DNA of 64,000 bases from Saccharomyces uvarum (GCA_947243795.1 OX365940.1:1-64000), one strand, 5' to 3'. Shown: positions 10,246 to 21,066, numbered from the stretch's first letter. The notes: generated by a model from the sequence alone, not told the origin. Made by a program: numbers and translations.

Positions 10246-11622
10246 ATGACTTTGGCAAAACAAGCATGCGACTGCTGTCGTGTTCGTCGAGTAAAGTGTG
10301 ATGGTGATAAACCATGTAATCGTTGTCTTCAACACGATTTGAAGTGTACTTACCTACAACCCTTGAAAAAGAGGGGGCCCAAAAATATCAGTTCGAGAAG
10401 CTTAAAGAAAATTGCTGAAACGCAAACGTTCAGTGACAATGACAGTTGTATGACTGCTTTAGAAACATCTCTGAAGATTCCAAAGAAATGTATCGATAAA
10501 TGCTTAAGGCTGTATCATGACAAGCTATATGTAATCTGGCCTCTGCTCTCTTACAGTGATCTTCACAAACTTCTGGAGGAAAAATACGATGACAACTACG
10601 TATATTGGTTTCTGACCGCTCTGTCGGCAGCCACTCTTAGTGATTTGCAAACTGAGATAAATCTTGAAGATGGTACTTCTTTTAGTGGAAGACAGCTAGC
10701 GTTTCTATGTGTATCATCGCGCCATCAGTTCGACGATCTCGATAATAGCGATTTGTTCAAAATAATGACATACTACTGTTTGCATCGGTGCTTCTCACAG
10801 TTTTCCGATACGAAGACTTCATACAGACTTTCTTCTGCAGCAATTAGCCTCATCAAGGTCACCGGACTCCATCGAGAAAAATCATATGAGTCTCTTTCAT
10901 TTGAAGAACAGCAGCTTAGAAGGAAGGTTTATTATTTGCTTCTCTTGACGGAAAGATACTATGCTGTATACATTTATTGTGCAACAAGTCTGGATGCTAC
11001 AATATCCCCGCCACAACCTGAGATTGTGACCGACCCTCGGCTTTCTCTGGATAGTTTTCTGGAAATGATTAGGGTCTTCACTGTACCAGGAAAATGTTTC
11101 TTTGATGCTTTAGCTACTGAGTCCTCTGATGCTTCTTGCACTGAAGATTCCTTGAAAAGAATATGGAAAGAACTTCACACAACATCGTTAGAGATAGAAC
11201 CATGGTCCTATGGCTACGTTGACATCTCATTCTCACGACATTGGATTAGAGTACTGGCTTGGAGGCTGGTTTTTCGAACAAAAAGTATTAATTCCATACC
11301 CACCTCTAACAATGCGCAAATACCAGTTGAGATTGCAAGGGATATGCTAGATGATGTGTTCTTAACGCCAGGCAATCTTTATGGAGTTCATGGCCCTGGC
11401 ATACCAGCAAAGGCACTGGAAGTAGCCAGTGCACTAGTAGATGTTGTTAATCAGTATGATCAAAATACAGACTCGGAAGCTTGGAAGGTATTGTGCGAGA
11501 TATCAAAATTCGTTTTCTCTCTAAAACACTACGACGGAAAACTAGTCGAGAGTTTTGTAACTAAATGCCAAAGTGCTCTTATCACTCTTCCAATCCGTAA
11601 ACCTCTGAAATCAAATGAATAA
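10246..11622 (+). CDS. MALx3: MAL-family Zn2Cys6 transcriptional activator A
   Basis: The product is 458 residues. The N-terminal Zn2Cys6 binuclear cluster has C8, C11, C18, C24, C27 and C34, spaced C-X2-C-X6-C-X5-C-X2-C-X6-C. A basic linker (LKKRGPK) and a long fungal-specific regulatory domain follow. The whole sequence aligns with the S. cerevisiae MAL13/MAL33/MAL63/YPR196W family (468-473 residues) but is clearly diverged and lacks the usual acidic C-terminal end, stopping at KPLKSNE. Family members bind MAL promoters and switch on maltose and isomaltose genes. It is divergent from the isomaltase gene, so control of that gene is likely. It is distinct from the second activator at 16.9 kb and need not respond to the same sugar. 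Confidence 0.9.
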   Translation: MTLAKQACDCCRVRRVKCDGDKPCNRCLQHDLKCTYLQPLKKRGPKNISSRSLKKIAETQTFSDNDSCMTALETSLKIPKKCIDKCLRLYHDKLYVIWPLLSYSDLHKLLEEKYDDNYVYWFLTALSAATLSDLQTEINLEDGTSFSGRQLAFLCVSSRHQFDDLDNSDLFKIMTYYCLHRCFSQFSDTKTSYRLSSAAISLIKVTGLHREKSYESLSFEEQQLRRKVYYLLLLTERYYAVYIYCATSLDATISPPQPEIVTDPRLSLDSFLEMIRVFTVPGKCFFDALATESSDASCTEDSLKRIWKELHTTSLEIEPWSYGYVDISFSRHWIRVLAWRLVFRTKSINSIPTSNNAQIPVEIARDMLDDVFLTPGNLYGVHGPGIPAKALEVASALVDVVNQYDQNTDSEAWKVLCEISKFVFSLKHYDGKLVESFVTKCQSALITLPIRKPLKSNE

Positions 11623-12599
11623 TTCGTGTAAAAGGTGACTCTAACTTATTTTTTTGTGGATTGTTTTATCTCTAGTTCATGAAGAACAATTTAAAAGGCA
11701 ACGATTTTGGTGTTAATGGATTTTAGTTTTCAGTCAAAGAGATGTCTGCTACTCCATAATAACCTCTTCTCTATAAGGGAGCCTTTCTGCTTTGGTTGCC
11801 TTTGCTAGAAAGGTATAGACAAAAATGATGTTATTCCTTTTCTGTGTTCAGTCTATGAATTATTTTATTGAGGCTGAGACTAATTTCACGCCTGTTAAAG
11901 TCATTGAATAATCATCATGACATAACCATGTTCCGATATCTGTTTCGGTAGATGGAAAGATAACATTCTAAAGCATGACAAATTTCATATTATAGAGTCG
12001 GAGAGAATATGGTGGTATTGGACAAGTTGTTAATATAACTGAAACAGGACACCTCTGCAGTTTGTGATATTTGCTTAATACATAATTATGATTTCATTAC
12101 TGTGAAGAATTGTTACTGTTTTTATATAATAGCATCTATCACTTATCATGCTATTTGGGCTGAATAATCGACATACTTTGAGCAGTTTATTATAATCACA
12201 TAGTACAATATAAGTGAATACCTGTGCTTTACAATGTGATAGAAAGAATATCTTTTCTTTAGGGCTCTTAAACCAACATTAGGAAAATACGTAGATAACA
12301 GTCACCAAATGATAGTAAAATATACTACTTCATTTGCTATTATATATATTGGAATATCTTTACTTGGTCAGTACCCTTTGCTGTTTAATATGCATATACC
12401 ATTCCTGTTCTTTAATTTATATACAATATTATAATGGTATACAAATCAGATTTACTATTTTAGTATCTAAAACTATATTTAGAGAGTGCAAATTCTGGCG
12501 TTTTGTGTCAAATAAAAAAATAGAATAATATAATATTAGAAAATAAATTAGAAGTGTTAAATAAAATAAGAGTGCCATACTTACTTATTGAATAAAGAG
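11623..12599. other. Convergent AT-rich intergenic region
   Basis: This region separates the 3' ends of activator A and the permease gene. It becomes extremely A/T-rich toward 12.5 kb. I see no gene, repeat or RNA; it presumably supplies both 3' UTRs and poly(A) signals. Confidence 0.5.
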
Positions 12600-14444
12600 T
12601 CATAAATTCATAATAGATGGTGTGCTTCGTCCTTCGTCCGCCACAGAAGTTTCCATATCCTCCTTGGGATCTTTATGGGTAATTTCTCCAACCGCTTTGG
12701 CAGCTGCAAAAGGGTCCACCTTAGTCAACTTGAACTTTCTTGCTGGAATACCAAGTCTAAATAGTTCGTTTATTTCCATAAAGGTCCTACCGGCAGTTTC
12801 GGGTAAATCGATGACAGCCCATATTAACGTCGCAAAACATAGTCCTCCCCAGAAAAAGCCTGACTTTGCGCCCCAATTCCATTTTTCTGAGTTCAATTGG
12901 TACAATGCCAAAACAGCAGTTACGATACATGCCATATTATAGGCGTTACGAGCTAGAATAATTGATTTAGTTCTTAGCCTTGAGGATGGTATTTCAGAAA
13001 CTAAGCAAAAGACAACGGGGGCAATCCCAAGGTTGTAGAAGAAGGCGACCACCATTAAAAGAGCACCACTTCCCATTTTGGCACCGTGAGTATCTGAGCA
13101 CCCCAAACCGCCGATAATAAACAATAAAACAGTCTGAATGGCCAGTCCGAACGCGTAAAGGTCAAATCTACCAAAATACTTTGAAGCCCACCAGGATAGT
13201 AATGTTGCAGCAATACCAAGACAGTATTGAATAATACTAAAAGTGAAAGCTGTATCAGTACTAACACCAGCTTTTTCGTAAAAATAAGTTGAATATCCTA
13301 TCAGTTGTGTACCACAAGTGGTTTGACCAATCCAACATAAACAAGCTATTCTCGTTCTTCTCCGATCAATACAGTCCTTCACACAATCCCAGTAGGACCC
13401 TTCTGAATCTGACATTTTTTGTTCTTTTTCAATAGTCACTTTGATTTTATCTAGTTCCATACTCACTAGCAATTCTTTCTCAGGTCCCTTACCACTCAAT
13501 GTCCTTTCAAGCGATGTCTTCGCCTGTTCCATTCTCCCTTTCTTGATCAACCACCATGGAGATTCGGGTGCAAAGTAAATCCCTATTGCCAGGGGAAGAG
13601 GCCAGATCCACTGTAAAGCAAATGGTAGCTTATATCCCAAGTCCGAATCTGGGTACTTGTTTTGGGAATTTTTCATAATACCAGCAGCAAAAAGTTGGCC
13701 AAAAGTCCAGCACAAGTTTGAATAAGTTGTCAGGTAGTATCTCAGAGCCAAAGGACAGATTTCGGAAGCATATGAGACGGTCAAACATTGGAAACAACCC
13801 CATGGCATACCACACAGTACTTGTCCCACGGCAATCATACCCAAACTTTTGCAAAAATACAGAATAAAAGTGAAAGCGGCTAAAAAGAACAACGCCGTAA
13901 TCAACGTGTAACGATTACCCATGTAATCTACAAAAGGACCAGTCATTTGTAAACCGACAATCTCACCTGCCACAATACATAAAGATAGACCAATTTGCCA
14001 AGAAACTGGAATTTCATATTCTCCTGTCTTGCTATTCAGAGAACCATATTCCTTCTGGAAAACAGGCAAAGCATAGAAGGATCCGAGGATGGCAGTATCA
14101 TAACCTTCTTGGATCAGCGTTGTGGAGACTAATAGTGACCAAGCAGCAGCTTTAGGATACGTTTTCAAAGCTTTTAAAAGGGGCATCCCCCTTTCACTTT
14201 CGTCTGCTTCCCTCGCATCCTGCATAGCCTCATCGAGAAGATCTGGGACTTCCTCATCATCATCTTTTGGTACTCGTGAATCTTGACCGTACTCAATATG
14301 GGAAAGATCAAAGTCAGATTTCTTACCTTGCTCCTGCATCTCTATCGAGTTGAGATCAGTAGTGTTCATGCCGTTCTTGATCTCAGGTAAATTAGAGTTG
14401 ATCTCGGCTTTTTTTCTGTTTATCAGTGAGGATAAGCTCTTCAT
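12600..14444 (-). CDS. MALx1: Alpha-glucoside/maltose:H+ symporter, MALx1 type
   Basis: The product is a 614-residue plasma-membrane transporter of the major facilitator superfamily. A ~100-residue hydrophilic N-terminus ends in acidic [26 protein letters not shown]. Twelve membrane segments and the sugar-transporter PESPWWL and PETAGRTF motifs follow. It is much closer to MAL31/MAL61 than to AGT1 (MAL11). Many substitutions cluster in membrane segments relative to MAL31 as I remember it (for example [12 protein letters not shown] and [15 protein letters not shown]), so the sugar range (maltose, maltotriose, isomaltose) cannot be assumed. The frame is intact. The 2.4-kb upstream region holds three or more phased activator sites and is shared with activator B. 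Glucose-triggered endocytosis is typical of this family. Confidence 0.93.
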   Translation of the reverse strand: MKSLSSLINRKKAEINSNLPEIKNGMNTTDLNSIEMQEQGKKSDFDLSHIEYGQDSRVPKDDDEEVPDLLDEAMQDAREADESERGMPLLKALKTYPKAAAWSLLVSTTLIQEGYDTAILGSFYALPVFQKEYGSLNSKTGEYEIPVSWQIGLSLCIVAGEIVGLQMTGPFVDYMGNRYTLITALFFLAAFTFILYFCKSLGMIAVGQVLCGMPWGCFQCLTVSYASEICPLALRYYLTTYSNLCWTFGQLFAAGIMKNSQNKYPDSDLGYKLPFALQWIWPLPLAIGIYFAPESPWWLIKKGRMEQAKTSLERTLSGKGPEKELLVSMELDKIKVTIEKEQKMSDSEGSYWDCVKDCIDRRRTRIACLCWIGQTTCGTQLIGYSTYFYEKAGVSTDTAFTFSIIQYCLGIAATLLSWWASKYFGRFDLYAFGLAIQTVLLFIIGGLGCSDTHGAKMGSGALLMVVAFFYNLGIAPVVFCLVSEIPSSRLRTKSIILARNAYNMACIVTAVLALYQLNSEKWNWGAKSGFFWGGLCFATLIWAVIDLPETAGRTFMEINELFRLGIPARKFKLTKVDPFAAAKAVGEITHKDPKEDMETSVADEGRSTPSIMNL

Positions 14445-14967
14445 AATTAGTTAATAGTTTTCGATGTGATTTTTTTTGTTCTGCTGAATATTCTAAAACC
14501 TATCACAACAAGTTTGAAGTATATTGTGCCTCTTTATATAATGTCTAGAAAGCAGTATGCACCCTGAAGATATTGCTTGAAAGCAAACAATATTTTGAAG
14601 TCTGTCTGGTTCAGTGGGATATTCTACTGACAACCACCCCTTGTCATGGCGTCCTGGGCAGTATTGAGTGGAGGGAAGCAGGAGAGTGTGCTTAAACACT
14701 TTCGAAAAGAACAAGCAGAGATCTGTAACAGCTGCTTCTCCGGAGAAATTAACTTGACTTGAAAGAACTAAAAAAAAAAATGCGGAGAACTAGTATAGCG
14801 CCTGTACGAATTTTCAAAATCAAGTGAAGGAAGTAATATAATCTGATCATCTATTGTGCGGAGATTGCTCCTATACCCCAACCCCTAAGTATTCCACCTC
14901 TCAGCTATTCACGGTGGAGAGAATCTTACGTTACGTACAGTTGACTGGCTTGCATCTCTCTGCATTT

Positions 14968-14994
14968 CGGATAAACCCTCGGTGAAATTCTCGG
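14968..14994 (+). promoter_or_regulatory. Triple CGG array with 9-bp spacers, MAL-activator UAS
   Basis: Three CGG triplets (14968-14970, 14980-14982, 14992-14994) are each separated by exactly 9 bp, making two overlapping CGG-N9-CGG sites. This is the Mal63 recognition pattern and the strongest regulatory signal in the cluster, ~525 bp upstream of the permease start. Confidence 0.65.
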
Positions 14995-15059
14995 TAGCCT
15001 ATATAGGTTTAATTTTCGGTAAGCTTAGATAATTCCTTCCTTAAACTTTGTAATAGCGG

Positions 15060-15074
15060 CGGGCGTATTCTCGG
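15060..15074 (+). promoter_or_regulatory. CGG-N9-CGG site, MAL-activator UAS
   Basis: CGG-GCGTATTCT-CGG gives another exact 9-bp spacing, 66 bp from the triple array. A further CGG directly abuts it at 15057-15059. Confidence 0.6.
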
Positions 15075-16233
15075 CTCCATGTTACCGGGTTTAGGGCAGC
15101 ATTATTCGTACGAGAGTTTTCTGGGACGTCAACGGCTTTTTAGGGGTAACAGGTACCATATTCTCGAAGATAATAGCTTAAATTTTTATTGATTTCAGCA
15201 AGCGCCTTTACTCTTTGGTATTCTAGATGTATTCTGTAACTGGTGGGATTATTCAAATACAGTGTTTGTGAACTGGGTTTTTCGTCGGATACTATTCATG
15301 GATGGCATACAAATTGCTTTCTTGTTACGAACAAATTGGCTGTTGGATATATCGCGGACAAATCTCTTCCTGGGCTTCCGAATATATAAGAAGATAAGTA
15401 TAAGAACCGCATTCAATTCAACACACATAGAGAATGATTGCCCATATCGTGGAGTAAGAAGCTCCTGAACAGCGGAGGAAACCACAGTTCATCATATCTA
15501 CCCTGCAACTTTTAATCATGATGCGACGATGGATGATATTAAAAGGAATTGTTTGCAGAAATGAGTGCACCAAAAATTATTCTACTTGCACTCGTTCTTT
15601 TACATATTGGATACAACATATTAGAGTGTGAAAATTGTTAGTCACGTGTGGTATCAAAGAGGGCCAATTACAACAGATATAAGTTTTAGTAATCCTAAGC
15701 AACTCTTACAGTAGTTAATGTACACACCGGAATTGGGTTCCATTTAGACGAGATACTTTAAGAAGAATTGAACTTAAAAATAAACAGGCGATATTGTAAA
15801 TGTACAAAAAAACTAATATCTAAAACTTAGAGCAATAATAAATGCTTGAAGAGGGTATGCGGCCCTCCTTGAAAAAACGGTCTCTTGTTGTATCTTGAAT
15901 GGTTGGTCATAACAATAGTAGCAGTCTATCCAGAAACAAATAGCGTTTGGTATTCCATATTGAAAGTCTTTTCAGCAACATTTATCATACCATTCAAGGT
16001 TACGTAGTCTTGTTTGATATCCTTCAACAACGAATTGATTGTTTACTTTAGCAACCATAAGATATGATGATCGCGGCTTGAACCTTTTCCTTATAACAAA
16101 CTGCTACGTCTTCGTACCTTTCGTCACTGCCACACATCTTTATATATATTTTTGATCATTATTTATGGCTAGTAGAAGAATCTAGCTACATGGAGGCCGC
16201 GACATGCTTTTATGGTATAGATCTTTAAGTATC

Positions 16234-16270
16234 AATCATAGAAATGAAAGTATCTTTCATCTCTATGATT
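16234..16270. repeat. Perfect-looking hairpin, 17-bp arms
   Basis: AATCATAGAAATGAAAG, a 3-base loop TAT, then CTTTCATCTCTATGATT: the arms pair with a single mismatch. It lies 600 bp upstream of activator B. No transposon ends or tRNA features are seen nearby, and its role is unknown. Confidence 0.6.
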
Positions 16271-16865
16271 AATAAAGATACTGTCATCTCGAGATTGCTC
16301 TAACAGTTAATTTTCGGAGAAGTTTTCCAGGGCTACCCCCACATAACTTAATCTTTTCTTGTCACAGTTTTTCCGTAGCTTGTTTTCGCGTAAATTAATC
16401 CGCCGTATAATTTTTTGATTTTATTTCTTGCCTTCTCTCTCTCATGGTAGGCCAATACCCGTGGGGAGAAGCGAGCTGCTTCTTAAAACACCTACATCAA
16501 AAAATCAAAGTCACGGCATTTCTTGTATTTTCATTCACCACAGAAGCCGGAGCTTTTGAATAAACACATGGACAGTGCAAAAGTACTACCATGATCTCTG
16601 GGGAACAAAATTTGGTTCTATGGGGGGAGGCGTGACGCAATAATTATCAAGCAGTGTTCTCTCTCTAAAAATATGGACTAGCTGCAATGCAGTGCGGGTG
16701 ACAATCTAGGCTGCAGTGTCTCTCCTTCTTCCACCCCTTAATGCTGTTTGAACAACACTATATTTAGTGACCTGTTTATTTTATATCCCATAACTTAATA
16801 ACCTCGATAACTTTTCGCTCTGTAAAAAAAAAAGTAACTATCACAAACTTTTGTCTTAAGATAAT

Positions 16866-18278
16866 ATGAGTATTGCAAGACAGTCATGCGATTGCTGTCG
16901 TGTTCGTCGAGTAAAGTGTGACCGGAATAAACCATGTAACCACTGTAATAAGCGCAATTTAAAGTGTACTTATCTTCAACAATTGAAAAAGAGAGGTCCA
17001 AAATCTATTAGGGCAAAAAGCTTGCGAAAAATAGCACAAGTTCAGGCGGTGAGTATGAAAAATAATATCATGGCCACGCCAGTTGCACTTATGAAGGTTC
17101 CACAGAAGCTAATCGAACAATGTTTGAGGCTATATCACGATCACCTATACGTAGTCTGGCCTATGCTATGTTATGATGATCTTTACAAACTTCTAGAGGA
17201 AAAATATGACGACGGATATACTTATTCCTTTCTAATATCTCTTTCGGCAGCCACTCTTAGTGATTTGCAAACTGAAATAGTATCAGAAGAAGGAGTTTCT
17301 TTCACTGGGAGGCAGTTATGCTCACTCTGTATGTTATCACGGCAGTTTTTTGACGATCTCAGTAACAGTGACATATTCCGAATTATGACATACTACTGTT
17401 TACATCGCTGTTACGCACAGTTTGCTGATACAAAAACTTCATACAGACTTTCTTGTGAAGCTGTAGGCCTCATCAAGATAGCCGGATTCCACCGCGAAGA
17501 AACCTATAAGTCTCTTTCATTTAGTGAGCAACAACTCAGAAGGAAGGTTTATTATCTGCTTCTTATGACAGAGAGGTACTATGCAGTATACATTAAGTGT
17601 GTTATAAGTCTGGATGCAACAATAGCGCCACCGCTACTTGAGATTGCAACTGACCCTCGACTTTATCTGGGTAGTTTCCTTGAGGTGGTTAGGGTCTTCA
17701 CTGTACCAGGAAAATGTTTTTATGATGCTTTGGCCACCAACTGTGCTAATGATTCTTGTACCGAAGTCTCTTTAAAAAGGATATGGAATGAACTTCATAC
17801 GGCATCAATCGATATACGGCCGTGGTCTTACGGATACGTAGACTTTTTATTTTCCCGGCATTGGGTTAGAACACTAGCATGGAAGCTGGTACTACATAAG
17901 AAAGGCATGCGGATGAATTTTCTTTCGAATACTAATAATACGCGCATACCTGTCCAAATTGCTAGGGACATGTTGGGTAATACGTTTTTAACTCCTAGAA
18001 ACATCTATGATGTCCACGGTCCTGGAATACCAATGAAGGCCCTAGAAGTCGCTAATGCATTGGTGGACGTTGTAAATAAGTACGACCGCAATATGAAGCT
18101 GGAGGCTTGGAACGTTCTGAACGATGTGTTCAAGTTTGTTTTCTCTCTAAAAAACTGTAATAATAAAATGATCCAAAGGTTCTCAAGTAAATGTCAAGGT
18201 GCCCTAGTTGCTCTACCCATTTCTAAACCTTTACAATTGAATGACAATTCCAATGATTATGACGATATAATCCCTTGA
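16866..18278 (+). CDS. MALx3: MAL-family Zn2Cys6 transcriptional activator B, YPR196W/MAL63-like
   Basis: The product is 470 residues, the length I recall for YPR196W. The Zn2Cys6 cluster begins at C8 (CDCCRVRRVKC) and is followed by the LKKRGPKSI linker, the fungal-specific domain and an acidic C-terminus (NDNSNDYDDIIP) that closely matches YPR196W and MAL63. It is therefore the canonical MAL activator of this cluster, while the copy at 10.2 kb is the diverged one; the two share long identical stretches such as VFTVPGKCF and SAATLSDLQTEI. It should bind CGG-N9-CGG-type sites and activate the divergent permease gene and perhaps the isomaltase. The frame is intact, with no intron. Confidence 0.93.
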   Translation: MSIARQSCDCCRVRRVKCDRNKPCNHCNKRNLKCTYLQQLKKRGPKSIRAKSLRKIAQVQAVSMKNNIMATPVALMKVPQKLIEQCLRLYHDHLYVVWPMLCYDDLYKLLEEKYDDGYTYSFLISLSAATLSDLQTEIVSEEGVSFTGRQLCSLCMLSRQFFDDLSNSDIFRIMTYYCLHRCYAQFADTKTSYRLSCEAVGLIKIAGFHREETYKSLSFSEQQLRRKVYYLLLMTERYYAVYIKCVISLDATIAPPLLEIATDPRLYLGSFLEVVRVFTVPGKCFYDALATNCANDSCTEVSLKRIWNELHTASIDIRPWSYGYVDFLFSRHWVRTLAWKLVLHKKGMRMNFLSNTNNTRIPVQIARDMLGNTFLTPRNIYDVHGPGIPMKALEVANALVDVVNKYDRNMKLEAWNVLNDVFKFVFSLKNCNNKMIQRFSSKCQGALVALPISKPLQLNDNSNDYDDIIP

Positions 18279-18606
18279 TTAGTTTTCGATTTCTGTTTAC
18301 TCAAATCTCCTGGGAGTGTGGTAATATTTTATCAAACGAAATTTCAATGGGGGGGGGGAACAATCACTGCTGCTTGAGGTACCTTTTTTATAAAAGGAAT
18401 ACTTGTTTACCCATTTGAAGGCCTAGCTTACAAATCCAAGATAATCTCTTACCATTGTACCTGCACGTTTCGAGGTGTATTTAATGATACTTAGTACGTC
18501 AATCTTAGCATCTCTCTTAGCTTTTTGTATCCAGATCCTTAATACATATCGGCACTTTCTTCAGTAGATAATGAGAAGCAAGACTAGGTGAGATGGCTGT
18601 GCACTA
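18279..18606. other. Intergenic, 3' flank of activator B
   Basis: A G9 run lies near 18350. Otherwise the DNA is A/T-rich with no gene. Confidence 0.4.
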
Positions 18607-18639
18607 ATGAGAGATATATTTAGCTTAAAAAGAATAAGC

Positions 18640-18909
18640 GACTTCACTCCTTTCATCACCGGTGCAATCAACTTTTACTGTGGCTATGTCTTCATTGGAT
18701 GTCTATGGGTTGCCTACTTTTACGTCTTTTTCTTTGCCCTAGAAACGAAAGGTCTGACACAAGAAGAGGTCGACACTATGTGGCTGGAAGGCATTCCACC
18801 AAGGAAGTCTGCTTCATGGGTGCCACGGGACAACAGAACCGCAGATTACGATGAGGACGCTGTGGCTCATGACGATAGGCCAGCTTACAAAAGGTTCTTC
18901 TCCGACTGA
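18640..18909 (+). pseudogene. C-terminal fragment of a hexose transporter (HXT)
   Basis: An open frame starting at ATG 18607 encodes, from about 18640 on, only the last ~90 residues of an HXT-family sugar transporter. It holds the last membrane segment ([17 protein letters not shown]), the PET-type [14 protein letters not shown] motif (here ALETKGL), the KSASWVP segment and a C-terminal tail ending [13 protein letters not shown]. Complete HXT proteins have ~570 residues, so five-sixths is missing, and I see no HXT-like sequence upstream. The first ~11 residues of the frame are not HXT-like. It is a relic from a former HXT gene or an ectopic recombination scar; hexose transporter genes are common near Saccharomyces telomeres. 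Confidence 0.8.
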
Positions 18910-20445
18910 TTCTCCGACTCGTCGATAATTCAAATGTTATCTCATACCTCCGTAATATTTATGATGTTTATTTTCTTCGCCTTAGTAATTTGTGAACTTT
19001 TTCTTGTATTTCGCAGCAGCTGAACTCTGGTGCTGAAGTGGACGCTATACAACCCTCGGGACTAACAGGTGCAGGAGCTAACGAAGCCGCAGGGACTTCA
19101 CTAACAGACCACGCACAAAGACCCGCTGGACTCTGACTTGAAGCTGACACAATACAAACCTTAACTCTAACTTCGACCCGACGCACCTAAGACGGAAATA
19201 AGAATGCTAAACTGCGACAAGCCCACTTTGACAAAAGACTAAGAATTTCATCATGACAAAAATATCGAGGAAACTGTACATTGTCATACAGTTCACGCAA
19301 TCAGGTAATTACACTCCCCCGCCTCACACGACACAGCATTATTTTACACTTCTTCTTGGGCCAGATGGTCTGAAGTGCGCTGCCAAGTGTCGGACAAATT
19401 CAAGATTTGAAACTCAGGATTCGAAATTCATACGTAGTTCATAATTTTAAGTTCTCACGCTATACAGTTCGACAACACTAACGTTACGGTATCGTCGCAA
19501 ACATAAAAATAGAGTGTATTTACCGAAATTCTGCAGTTTATTCACCACTGAAATTTAAAGCGGTAAATAGTGTCTTGCCCTCGCACTCTTTAGTGGAGCT
19601 AGATAGTCTGTGCAATAATATCCCATGACTTATCTTCTGTGGCTCAGATATAATAGAAGGACATAATCTTAAACAATAATCAAATCACAAAACGTAAAAA
19701 ATGGAAAACTTTAATTTCACATACTTGCAGGCAAAAAGGGAAAAAAACACGATAACCTATACATTACATTTGAAGCTAAATTAACTCGTGACAAATATTT
19801 CTAAGAAAATCTTACTACATTCACCTACGCCAACAATAACTAGAAATCTCGCAAGAATAATTGCTCACCAGTTGTGTACTTAAACTTTAAACTCAGATGC
19901 CATTTTTAATAATTAAGCCGTACTATCGACGTTCAGGTCCCTGAGGGTAGGCAATTATTTTTACGAGTTGAAAAAAAGTGTTGCATATCGCTGTATCAGA
20001 ACCGATGTATACATCTTCCAATCCGCTGTAAATATTAACAATATTAGGTAACCTATACATGGGTTCCCGTTTGCGGCGCGTTGTGCATACTCCATCCTTA
20101 ATGGGCGTTTGAGTTATTGTTACTTTTGCGCGTGTAATTGTGCATAATAGTTTTTTGTACGCCATTCTCTTGTGGTTTTACAGAAAAGCTAAACCGCCTT
20201 TGAGAGACTCATTCAACCTGCTGTATATTTTTTTTTCTTCTCTTTATAACCACTGAGGTTGAAATACATGCTAGGATTGGATTGTTGAGCATTAGAGTAG
20301 CATAAACATGCACGTCAAGAACTAAAACAAGGACTAATAATATCAATATAAAAGAGTAGAGATTTTCAATCAAAATGAATAAATAATACTTTCCATTGAT
20401 ACCTTTATTTGATGTCAAAACGTCACTAAGAAAAACAACCATATC
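18910..20445. other. Gene-poor subtelomeric stretch
   Basis: It contains a more GC-rich patch (~19020-19150) that reads like diverged coding sequence on the + strand (Gly/Ala-rich, short), but I recognise no family. An ATG-initiated 80-codon frame on the minus strand (19923-20165) has no recognisable feature. The rest is A/T-rich and includes the promoter of the next gene. Confidence 0.4.
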
Positions 20446-21066
20446 ATGAGTCTTTCAAGCATTATTACTTTCCTCAGCGTTCTAGTTTCTATCGCAGCTG
20501 CCGTCAGATTTGATTTGACTAATGTCACCTGTGCAGGCCTACACGGCCCTCGCTGTGGTACCTATGTTATTGAAGTTGTTGGTGAAAATGGAACATTTTT
20601 GGGCCAATCCTCATTTGTTGGCGCTGATACTTTGACTGATACTGCTGGCGCTGCTTGGGCAAGATACTTGGGCCAGGAAACAAAGTTCCTTCCAAAATTG
20701 ACAACTTTTGGTACTAACGAGACAAAGAACTTTTCTCCTTTAATTTTCACCACTAACATCTACACCTGTAATCCTCAATCCATCGGTGATGCTATGGTCC
20801 CTTATGCCAATACTGTTAGCAACGAAATTGAATTCAATTCTTGGGCCGATACTGCTTATAACGCTTCTGGAGTAACCGGTTTGATCAACCAATTGTTGAA
20901 CTCTACCGATTATGGTGTTCAAGTTGCGTCATGTTATCCCGGTTTTGCTTCTGTTCTCCTAAACACGCCAACCGTTAACATTCTCGGTAAGGATGATGTG
21001 TTGCCAAACTACTGTTCTCCGATCCAACTAAAGGCTGTTTGTCCACCAGAAGCTGGCTTTGTTTAA
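20446..21066 (+). CDS. Secreted, glycosylated cysteine-containing protein of unknown function
   Basis: The product is 206 residues and I do not recognise the family. An N-terminal signal peptide (MSLSSIITFLSVLVSIAAAV) is followed by a mature region of ~186 residues with six cysteines (VTC, PRC, YTC, ASC, NYC, AVC), enough for three disulfides. At least five N-X-S/T sequons are present (NVT, NGT, NET, NAS, NST). There is no membrane segment, Ser/Thr-rich stalk or GPI-type hydrophobic tail, so it is predicted to be released or wall-bound without an anchor. The ATG is followed by an intact frame with yeast-like codon use. It stands alone, with 1.5 kb of gene-poor DNA before it and 3.5 kb after. 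It could be a subtelomeric wall or competition factor, but nothing seen here proves a role. Confidence 0.8.
   Translation: MSLSSIITFLSVLVSIAAAVRFDLTNVTCAGLHGPRCGTYVIEVVGENGTFLGQSSFVGADTLTDTAGAAWARYLGQETKFLPKLTTFGTNETKNFSPLIFTTNIYTCNPQSIGDAMVPYANTVSNEIEFNSWADTAYNASGVTGLINQLLNSTDYGVQVASCYPGFASVLLNTPTVNILGKDDVLPNYCSPIQLKAVCPPEAGFV

Larger units (their letters stand above)
14445..16865. promoter_or_regulatory. Divergent promoter, maltose permease / MAL activator B
   Basis: This 2.4-kb region has phased activator sites concentrated 520-630 bp upstream of the permease (14968-14994 and 15060-15074). Other ATTCTCG or ATTTTCGG boxes lie near 15010 and 15160. A 17-bp hairpin lies at 16234-16270. The remainder is A/T-rich and shows no gene-like frame. 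Confidence 0.55.
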
